Part shown: positions 1 to 4,836 of the stretch, in pieces | Numbering within the stretch: the first letter of the stretch is position 1 | How the letters are laid out: each line of letters opens with the position of its first letter | NCBI GenBank assembly: GCA_019242065.1 | Contig: JAFAWJ010000997.1 | Span: 1 to 6,302 of the forward strand | DNA length: 6,302 nucleotides | Reading direction: 5' to 3' | Origin: Chloroflexota bacterium | Lineage (GTDB): Bacteria > Chloroflexota > UBA6077 > CF-72 | The notes under the pieces: generated by a model | What the model was told of the DNA's origin: nothing | What the model saw: only the letters and a program-made list of their open reading frames with translations | The model's database searches: none | Program-made: the position numbers and the translations under genes

Positions 1-1
1 C

Positions 2-544
2 ATCACGCTGTTCATCTTCGGCGGCGTCTCGAATATCGCGGGCGAGGTCCGCACGGCGCGCGACGAGTTCCTGATCTCCGCGGTGGGGCCGCTCACCAGT
101 TTTGCCCTGGCCGCGCTGTTCTGGGGCCTCGGGCGGAGCCTGGGGTCGGCGTCGCCGTTCGACCTGCTCTTCGGCTCGCTGCGGGCGTTTCGCAGCGTGA
201 CGCCGGTGGTGGCGATCCTGGACTACCTGGCCGCGATCAACTTGCTGCTGGGCGCCTTCAACCTGCTGCCGGCGTTTCCGCTGGACGGCGGGCGGGTGTT
301 CCGCTCAATTGTGTGGGGGATCACCCGGCGCTACGCGCGGGCGACGGCGATCGCGGCGACGCTCGGGATGGTCTTTGGCGGGCTGATGATCGTCTTTGGC
401 GTGGTGCGGGTCGTGGCGGGCGACGTGTTTGGCGGCATGTGGACGATCCTCATTGGCTTTTTCCTGGTGCAGTCCGCCGCCGCCGCGCGGCAGGACAGCG
501 GACACCCGGAGGTCACCCCCGAGGTGTCCGCTGCTACTCCCTAA
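2..544 (+). CDS. Site-2 protease family (M50) membrane metallopeptidase, 3' part
   Basis: This is the C-terminal 180 residues of an intramembrane zinc metalloprotease; the start and the HExxH zinc motif lie upstream of the window. The frame is open from base 2. The visible part begins with ITLFIFGGVSNIAGE, a stretch typical of bacterial S2P homologues just after the catalytic helix. Next come DEFLISAVGPLTSF and the hallmark NLLPAFPLDGGRVFRS motif at visible residues 87-102, whose Asp95 is the expected third zinc ligand. Hydrophobic segments lie at about residues 23-45, 68-92 and 115-160. Many members of this subfamily carry two CBS domains after the last helix. Here the protein stops about 20 residues later with a polar tail, so it is the short form without CBS. 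By family it would cleave transmembrane segments of membrane proteins, for example anti-sigma factors, but the substrate is unknown. It is convergent with the pirin gene, with 12 bp between the two stop codons. Confidence 0.9.
   Translation: MTLFIFGGVSNIAGEVRTARDEFLISAVGPLTSFALAALFWGLGRSLGSASPFDLLFGSLRAFRSVTPVVAILDYLAAINLLLGAFNLLPAFPLDGGRVFRSIVWGITRRYARATAIAATLGMVFGGLMIVFGVVRVVAGDVFGGMWTILIGFFLVQSAAAARQDSGHPEVTPEVSAATP
496..533. terminator. Perfect 11-bp inverted repeat at a convergent gene boundary, possible bidirectional terminator
   Basis: Bases 496-506 (CAGCGGACACC) are an exact reverse complement of 523-533 (GGTGTCCGCTG), separated by 16 nt. Inside the loop, 507-509 can pair with 519-521 past a one-base bulge. 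The hairpin covers the last codons of the M50 gene and lies just beyond the stop codon of the opposing pirin gene, where transcripts from both sides would end. Neither side is followed by a run of T, so it does not fit a classic intrinsic terminator. It may slow polymerase or protect 3' ends, or be a chance feature of GC-rich coding sequence. Confidence 0.4.
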
Positions 545-556
545 GACAAAGACCCG

Positions 557-1519
557 TCAGTTGAGGGCGTTGGCGGGGATCACGCCCAGGCGGCCGCTGC
601 GGTAGTCGTCGAACGCGCGCGCCAACTCCTCGTGGGTGTTCATGACGAACGGCCCGTACCAGGCCACCTCCTCGCCGATCGGCTGGCCGCCCATGATGTA
701 CACGTCCAGCGCGGGCGTGTGGCTGTCCTGGCTGCGATCCGCTGCCACGCGGATGGCGTCGCCGGCACCTAGCACCGCCAGCTGGCCTGTGCGGATCGGC
801 CGACGCTCGGCGCCGACGGCGCCCTTACCGCTCAGCACGTACACGAGCGCGTTGAAGTCCGGCCGCCAGGGGATATCGACCTCGGCGCCGGGCTGCAGGG
901 TCGCGTGTACCACGCTGATCGGCGTGTAGGTCACGCCGGGCCCTGCATGCCCGTCGACTTCGCCCGCGATGACGCGCACCAGCGCACCGCCATCGGGGGA
1001 GGTCAACAGGGCGACGCGGTCGGCCCGAATGTCCTGGTAGCGCGGCGCGGACAGCTTGTCGCGCGACGGCAGGTTGACCCAGAGCTGCAGACCATGAAAC
1101 AGGCCGCCACTCATCACCAGTTGCTCCGGCGGCCGCTCGATGTGCAGGATGCCCGCGCCGGCGGTCATCCACTGCGTATCGCCATTGGTGATCACGCCGC
1201 CGCCGCCGTTGGAATCGTGGTGCTCGAACGTGCCATCGATCATGTAGGTGACGGTCTCGAAGCCGCGATGTGGGTGCCATGACGTGCCTCTGGCCTCGCC
1301 TGGCGCGTACTCGACCTCGCCCATCTGGTCGAGATGGATGAACGGATCGAGATCGGCCAGCGCGACACCGGCGAATGCGCGACGGACGGGGAAGCCTTCA
1401 CCTTCCACACCGCGGGGCGCGGTGGTGACCGAGCGGACAGGCCGCGGCGTCGTGCGGCTCAGGTCAATGGCGGTGATGCGCGGAAGGGCGAGTGTGTTGG
1501 AAACGGTGACTGCTGGCAT
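557..1519 (-). CDS. Pirin family bicupin protein
   Basis: A 320-residue protein of the pirin family, which are cupin-fold iron proteins. The N-terminal cupin holds HPHRGFETVTYM at residues 82-93 and QWMTAGAGILHIERP at 116-130. His82, His84, His126 and Glu128 match the four metal ligands of human pirin in order and spacing (His56, His58, His101, Glu103). The second cupin domain, about 195-310, ends with GPFVMNTHEELARAFDDY, a standard pirin C-terminal segment. Family members include E. coli YhhW, which shows quercetin 2,3-dioxygenase activity in vitro, and eukaryotic pirins that act as redox-sensing cofactors; the role here is not determined. The ATG start at 1517-1519 is preceded by a weak AGAAG ribosome site. 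It is the last gene of the leftward run, 34 bp after the IclR gene, so cotranscription is likely. With all ligands kept, the protein should bind metal. Family assignment is firm; substrate and role are unknown. Confidence 0.93.
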   Translation of the reverse strand: MPAVTVSNTLALPRITAIDLSRTTPRPVRSVTTAPRGVEGEGFPVRRAFAGVALADLDPFIHLDQMGEVEYAPGEARGTSWHPHRGFETVTYMIDGTFEHHDSNGGGGVITNGDTQWMTAGAGILHIERPPEQLVMSGGLFHGLQLWVNLPSRDKLSAPRYQDIRADRVALLTSPDGGALVRVIAGEVDGHAGPGVTYTPISVVHATLQPGAEVDIPWRPDFNALVYVLSGKGAVGAERRPIRTGQLAVLGAGDAIRVAADRSQDSHTPALDVYIMGGQPIGEEVAWYGPFVMNTHEELARAFDDYRSGRLGVIPANALN

Positions 1520-1553
1520 GTTCTTCTACCCGAGACAACGTATCAAGGGGCGG

Positions 1554-2408
1554 TTATATTCCGTACCCCAACTCGCGTGAGATTGCTCCAGCCGTGCGAA
1601 CGACGGCGGGCAGGAACCGCCGCTCCATGGCCCGCACGCTCATCGCCGACTGCACCGACAGGGCACACACGGCCGCAGCCACGCGTCCATCGCGCACGCG
1701 GACTGGTGCCGCGACGGAGCGCAGACCAGGGTCCCACTCCGCGTCACTTACGGCGTAGCCCTGGCGGGCGACCTCACGCAGCTGCTCCAGGAAGCCGTCG
1801 ACGCTGGTGACCGTCGTGGGTGTGAAGCGCACGAACGGGTGGCGCCGCGCCAGGTCGCGCACCAGGCTCGGATCGACGTCGGCCAGCAGCACTTTGCCCA
1901 TGGCCGTGGCGTGGGCCGGGAACAGCGCGCCGGGCGGGATGTTGGCGGTGATGAGCCGACGGGACGACACCCGAATCGCGTGACGGACCTCCATGCCGTC
2001 GAGCACGGCCATACCGGTCGCCTCGCCGAGGGTTTCGGCGAGATCCTGCAGGTGCGGGCGGGCCAGATCGGCGTAGTCCAGGATGGAGGAGGTGACGTCG
2101 TGAAGCTGGAGCATCTTCCAGGACAAGCGGTAGCGCTTGCTGGTCGGGTCCTGGCGGACGTAGCCGGCCTCTTCGAGGGTGCGGATCAAGCGCAGGGTGG
2201 TGGGCATGCCGAGACCGACGCGGCGGCTGAGCTCGACCAGCGCGTGGGGGCCCGGGTCGGCGATGAAGCAGTCGAGCACCGCCAGACCCCGACCCAGCGC
2301 TTCGACGTAGTACCGGCCGCGCCCAGGGTCGTCGGCCGCTTGACCAGCGTCGACGGCCACCAGGCGTCCACCTTCGGGCCGCTCGTCGCGGCCGTCGATC
2401 GCCACCAC
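1554..2408 (-). CDS. IclR family transcriptional regulator
   Basis: An IclR-type DNA-binding regulator of 284 residues as drawn. The winged helix-turn-helix covers about residues 34-95. It opens with YYVEALGRGLAVLDCF and has the recognition region VELSRRVGLGMPTTLRLIRTL at 58-78. The IclR effector domain covers about 104-280, with AHATAMGKVLLA at 165-176 and GLRSVAAPVRVRDGRVAAAV at 228-247, both typical. The PcaR/PobR/PcaU branch, which regulates aromatic-acid breakdown, has similar segments, but I cannot place it there with confidence. The start is uncertain. GTG at 2406-2408 is near the 5' limit (an in-frame stop lies at 2415-2417) and has no ribosome site, whereas GTG at 2358-2360 has a good one and would give 268 residues, closer to the usual 250-270. 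It lies 20 bp after the hydratase gene and before pirin, and is the likely regulator of the divergent genes. Confidence 0.93.
   Translation of the reverse strand: MVAIDGRDERPEGGRLVAVDAGQAADDPGRGRYYVEALGRGLAVLDCFIADPGPHALVELSRRVGLGMPTTLRLIRTLEEAGYVRQDPTSKRYRLSWKMLQLHDVTSSILDYADLARPHLQDLAETLGEATGMAVLDGMEVRHAIRVSSRRLITANIPPGALFPAHATAMGKVLLADVDPSLVRDLARRHPFVRFTPTTVTSVDGFLEQLREVARQGYAVSDAEWDPGLRSVAAPVRVRDGRVAAAVCALSVQSAMSVRAMERRFLPAVVRTAGAISRELGYGI
2367..2375 (-). promoter_or_regulatory. Candidate ribosome binding site for an internal start of the IclR gene
   Basis: On the minus strand this reads GAAGGTGGA and sits 6 nt before a GTG codon at 2358-2360 (Val17 of the longest IclR frame). The upstream GTG pair at 2403-2408 is preceded by GACACTCC, which has no Shine-Dalgarno resemblance. 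The 16 residues that would be lost are charged, low in conservation signals, and precede the winged helix. This supports the shorter protein, but the evidence is only the local sequence. Confidence 0.45.
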
Positions 2409-2428
2409 GGAGTGTCAGTACCGCGTTA

Positions 2429-2932
2429 CTACTGCTGGGGGTCGAGGTAGGTGCGTGTGATCGACTCGGCCACCATGGCGGGCTTGGCCTCGCCCTCGAT
2501 TTCGACAGTGATCTCGTTGATCTGCTGGACGACGCCGGGCTGCACCTCCTCGACGTTGACCAGTTTGGTGTGACTGCGAATGCGTTTGCCGATGGGCACC
2601 GGACTGATGAAGCGGACGCGGTTGAGCCCGTAGTTGATGCCCATGCGGCTGGGGAGGCGAACCGTGATCTTGCTGGTGCCGCCACGGGAGATGAAGCCGG
2701 CGGCCGAGAGGGTCCAGTAGCCGTGGGCGATGGTGCCCTTGAAGGGACCGTTCTTGGCACGCTCGGGATCGACGTGGATCCACTGGTGGTCGCCGGTCGC
2801 ATCGGCGAAGGCGTTGATCTCTTCCTGGGTCACCAGGTGCCAATCCCCGACGCGGGTTTCCTGGCCGACGTACTGCTTGAGCTGTTCGACAGAGGTGACC
2901 TCAATGCCGTCTGCGGTTGCCATGCGCGGCAT
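2429..2932 (-). CDS. MaoC/NodN-type (R)-specific enoyl-CoA hydratase family protein
   Basis: A 167-residue single hot-dog-fold protein of the MaoC dehydratase family. The hydratase-2 signature FADATGDHQWIHVDPERA lies at residues 42-59, followed by FKGTIAHGYWTLS at 64-76. Asp48 and His53 are the expected catalytic pair that adds water to a trans-2-enoyl-CoA to give the (R)-3-hydroxyacyl-CoA. The segment GINYGLNRVRFISPVPIGKRIR (98-119) is typical of the NodN-like subgroup, which is often annotated as nodulation protein N without any role in nodulation. Length fits the family. It is the first gene of the leftward run and is divergent from an SDR that could oxidise its product. ATG at 2930-2932 and ATG at 2921-2923 (Met4) are both possible starts; neither has a clear ribosome site. 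The true acyl-CoA substrate is unknown, and some MaoC proteins act on other thioesters. Confidence 0.92.
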   Translation of the reverse strand: MPRMATADGIEVTSVEQLKQYVGQETRVGDWHLVTQEEINAFADATGDHQWIHVDPERAKNGPFKGTIAHGYWTLSAAGFISRGGTSKITVRLPSRMGINYGLNRVRFISPVPIGKRIRSHTKLVNVEEVQPGVVQQINEITVEIEGEAKPAMVAESITRTYLDPQQ

Positions 2933-2951
2933 TTTACGTTGTGAAACTTAC

Positions 2952-2982
2952 TTGCGCCATGTGGAATGTGCGGACGTACAAT
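2952..2982 (+). promoter_or_regulatory. Candidate sigma-70-like promoter for the SDR operon
   Basis: A TACAAT hexamer at 2977-2982 differs by one base from the TATAAT -10 consensus. TTGCGC at 2952-2957 is a weak -35 match, with a 19-bp spacer that is longer than ideal. Transcription would start near 2989, leaving a leader of about 30 nt before the ATG at 3019. The assignment rests mainly on the -10 box and its position. Confidence 0.4.
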
Positions 2983-3001
2983 ACGCGCCCGACAAGAGAT
3001 C

Positions 3002-3006
3002 GGAGG
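3002..3006 (+). promoter_or_regulatory. Ribosome binding site that decides the SDR start
   Basis: GGAGG lies 12 nt before the ATG at 3019-3021, slightly further than the optimum. It favours this ATG over upstream in-frame starts such as 2917, which would overlap the divergent hydratase gene and add residues that do not belong to the SDR fold. Confidence 0.6.
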
Positions 3007-3018
3007 CCTTCCCCAACT

Positions 3019-3954
3019 ATGGCCGGAATTTGTGATGGCCGCGTCGTTATCGTAACCGGCGCCGGTCGCGGCGTTGGCCGCGCCCACGCTCTGGAATTCG
3101 CGCGTCAGGGTGCCCGGGTCATCGTCAACGACGTCGGCGCCGAACTGGATGGCACCGGCTCCTCCAGCGGACCCGGCGGCGAAGTCGTCGATCAGATCCG
3201 CGCCATGGGCGGCGAGGCGATCGCCAATGGCGACGACATCTCCGATGAAACCGGTTCGAAACACCTCATCGAATCCGCCCTCGACCAGTGGGGCACCCTC
3301 GACGTGCTGGTCAACAACGCCGGCATCCTGCGCGACCGGATGATCTTCAACATGAACGTGTCCGACTTCGACGCGGTCATCCGCGTGCACCTGCGCGGCA
3401 CGTGGCTCATGTGCCACCACGCGGCGGTCTACTGGCGCGACAAGTCCAAGGACGGCACCGTCAACGACGGGCGCATCATCAACACCAGCTCGCCCGCCGG
3501 TCTGTACACCAGCATGGGCCAGACCAACTACGGGCCCGCCAAGGCCGGCATTGCCAACATGACGGTGATCCTGTCTGGTGAGCTGGGTCGCTATGGAGTG
3601 ACCGTCAACGCCATTTCACCCGGCGCGCGCACGCGCATGACCGAGACGATTCGGCGGCCCGGAGCCGTGTCGGCCACGCCGGCCGACGGCTTCGATTCGA
3701 GTGATCCCGCCAACGTCTCCCCGCTGGTGGTCTGGCTGGGCAGCAGCGAGTCCAAAGACGTGACGGGCCGTGTGTTCAATGTCCGCGGCGGCAGCATCAG
3801 CGTCGCCGAGCCGTGGCACGCCGGGCCGGAGGCCGACAAGCACGAGCGCTGGGAGCCCGCGGAGCTGGGTCCGGTGGTGCAAGACCTCCTCTCGCGCGCT
3901 CGGCCAAAGGTGGGTCCGTTCGGGCAGACGGCGGCCGCGGCGGAGGCCCACTGA
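3019..3954 (+). CDS. Short-chain dehydrogenase/reductase, MFE-2/17beta-HSD4-like 3-hydroxyacyl-CoA dehydrogenase type
   Basis: A 311-residue NAD(P)-dependent SDR. The Rossmann cofactor motif TGAGRGVG is at residues 13-20, and Asp38 after the second strand suggests NAD preference. NNAG is at 99-102, and the catalytic set is Ser158, Tyr171 and Lys175 (YGPAK). The insert after NDVG (residues 37-60, with GTGSSSGPGGEVVDQI) and the NAGILRDRM stretch are characteristic of the dehydrogenase domain of peroxisomal multifunctional enzyme 2 and its bacterial relatives. These oxidise (R)-3-hydroxyacyl-CoA or sterol-like substrates. The C-terminal extension of about 40 residues after the fold (EPWHAGPEADKHERWEPAELGPVV) is seen in related actinobacterial SDRs of about 300 residues. 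It is the first gene of the rightward run and its TGA overlaps the next ATG. The divergent MaoC hydratase would supply the (R)-hydroxy substrate, the pairing found fused in MFE-2. Exact substrate is unknown; annotation as a generic 3-oxoacyl-ACP reductase would be a less specific alternative. Confidence 0.92.
   Translation: MAGICDGRVVIVTGAGRGVGRAHALEFARQGARVIVNDVGAELDGTGSSSGPGGEVVDQIRAMGGEAIANGDDISDETGSKHLIESALDQWGTLDVLVNNAGILRDRMIFNMNVSDFDAVIRVHLRGTWLMCHHAAVYWRDKSKDGTVNDGRIINTSSPAGLYTSMGQTNYGPAKAGIANMTVILSGELGRYGVTVNAISPGARTRMTETIRRPGAVSATPADGFDSSDPANVSPLVVWLGSSESKDVTGRVFNVRGGSISVAEPWHAGPEADKHERWEPAELGPVVQDLLSRARPKVGPFGQTAAAAEAH
3942..3946 (+). promoter_or_regulatory. Ribosome binding site for the amidohydrolase gene
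   Basis: GGAGG lies inside the last codons of the SDR gene, 7 nt before the ATG at 3954-3956. With the TGATG stop-start overlap this indicates translational coupling and fixes the start of the amidohydrolase. Confidence 0.75.
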
Positions 3955-4832
3955 TGGATATCTCGAACCTGAAAGCCATCGACGTGCACGTGCACGCCGG
4001 CGTCTCGGGCAAAGTGCCGCGCGAGAGCTCGGGGCCGACGCGCGACGATACGCTCGCGCGCATGACGCAGCGCGGCGGCGTCGGCGGCCAGACACCGGAC
4101 GAGACCGCCGAGTACTACCGCCAGCGGAACGTGATGTGCGCGATGTGGGGTGTCGACACGGGTGGCACCCGGCCGCAGCGCCCAGGATCAGTCAGCAACG
4201 ACGAGATGCTGGAAGCCGCGGCGCGACATCCCGACGTGTTCATTCCTTTTGTGTATATCGACGTGTGGCGAGACGACGCGGGCGCGGCTGAGGCCAGGCG
4301 ACTGATCGACGCTGGCGCGCGCGGGTTCAAATTCCATCCGCCGACTGGCGGCTTCTACGCTAATGATCAGCGCCTGTACCCGCTGTATGAAGTGATCGCG
4401 TCCGCGAAGTTGCCGGCGCTGTTCCACACGGGACAGACGGCGGTCGGCCAGGGGGCGGGCGCCGGTGGCGGCGTGCGGTTGAAGTACGGCAATCCCATTT
4501 ATCTGGACGACGTGGCGGTCGACTTTCCAGAGATGCCGATCATCATGGCGCACCCGTCGTTTCCGTGGCAGGAGGAGGCGCTGGCCGTCGCGCTGCACAA
4601 GGCGCAGGTGTATATCGACCTGTCCGGGTGGTCGCCCAAGTACTTCCCGCCGTTGCTGGTGCAGTACGCCAATACGTTGTTGAAGAACAAGGTGCTGTTC
4701 GGGTCGGATCATCCGATGATCACGGTGGATCGGTGGATGGCTGACTTCGAGGGCGCGGCGTTTCGCGACGAGGTGCGGCCGCTGATCCTGAAGGAGAACG
4801 CCGCGCACCTGCTGGGACTGACGTCGGGGTAA
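3954..4832 (+). CDS. Amidohydrolase family protein (amidohydrolase_2, ACMSD-like TIM barrel)
   Basis: A 292-residue metal-dependent hydrolase or decarboxylase of the ACMSD-related branch of the amidohydrolase superfamily. The HxH metal motif is at His12 and His14 (AIDVHVHAG). Further expected metal or catalytic residues are His158 (ALFHTGQT), His200 (IIMAHPSFPW) and Asp252 (VLFGSDHP), each at the end of a barrel strand. GFKFHPP at 124-130 is a common motif of this group. Relatives include aminocarboxymuconate semialdehyde decarboxylase, gamma-resorcylate decarboxylase and C-C or lactone hydrolases. Sequence alone does not tell which reaction applies. A Gly/Ala-rich stretch at about 164-173 may be a flexible loop. 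The start is fixed by an SD 7 nt upstream and by overlap with the SDR stop codon; the next gene begins 4 nt after its stop. Tight coupling to an SDR and a CoA ligase suggests it acts on a pathway intermediate. Confidence 0.9.
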   Translation: MDISNLKAIDVHVHAGVSGKVPRESSGPTRDDTLARMTQRGGVGGQTPDETAEYYRQRNVMCAMWGVDTGGTRPQRPGSVSNDEMLEAAARHPDVFIPFVYIDVWRDDAGAAEARRLIDAGARGFKFHPPTGGFYANDQRLYPLYEVIASAKLPALFHTGQTAVGQGAGAGGGVRLKYGNPIYLDDVAVDFPEMPIIMAHPSFPWQEEALAVALHKAQVYIDLSGWSPKYFPPLLVQYANTLLKNKVLFGSDHPMITVDRWMADFEGAAFRDEVRPLILKENAAHLLGLTSG

Positions 4833-4836
4833 CAGA

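Larger units (their letters stand above)
2933..3018. promoter_or_regulatory. Divergent intergenic control region between hydratase and SDR genes
   Basis: This 86-bp spacer separates two divergently transcribed operons and must hold promoters for both. It is visibly more AT-rich than the flanking genes. It contains a direct repeat ATGTG at 2959-2963 and 2966-2970, and a small palindrome CGTA-CAA-TACG at 2975-2985 that overlaps the candidate rightward -10 box. Either could be part of an operator for the IclR-family protein encoded just downstream on the minus strand, but no known IclR operator is recognised. I found no convincing sigma-70 promoter for the leftward direction. Confidence 0.5.

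Noticed and set aside
1520..1553. 34-bp gap between the IclR and pirin genes as a possible terminator or separate promoter
   Set aside because: No inverted repeat or promoter hexamers are visible in it, so a shared transcript is the simpler reading.
1839..2450. Plus-strand frame of 203 codons opposite the IclR gene
   Set aside because: Antisense shadow of a well-supported IclR regulator; it has no ribosome site or domain signal.
1774..2802. Minus-strand frame of 342 codons bridging the IclR and hydratase genes
   Set aside because: It is out of frame with both real genes, and the product is Arg/Pro/Ser-rich low-complexity sequence without domain signals.
2917..3018. In-frame upstream extension of the SDR gene to a start at 2917
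   Set aside because: It would overlap the divergent hydratase start, place the promoter-like region inside coding sequence, and add residues not belonging to the SDR fold; GGAGG before 3019 supports the shorter protein.
3926..3951. GC-rich repeat-like stretch with a NotI-type GCGGCCGC
   Set aside because: It encodes the Ala-rich end of the SDR and the ribosome site of the next gene; this is ordinary for GC-rich coding sequence.
3813..3953. In-frame upstream extension of the amidohydrolase into the SDR gene
   Set aside because: The added residues are Arg/Ala/Gly-rich shadow of the SDR C-terminus, and the HxH motif is normally near the N-terminus as it is with the ATG at 3954.
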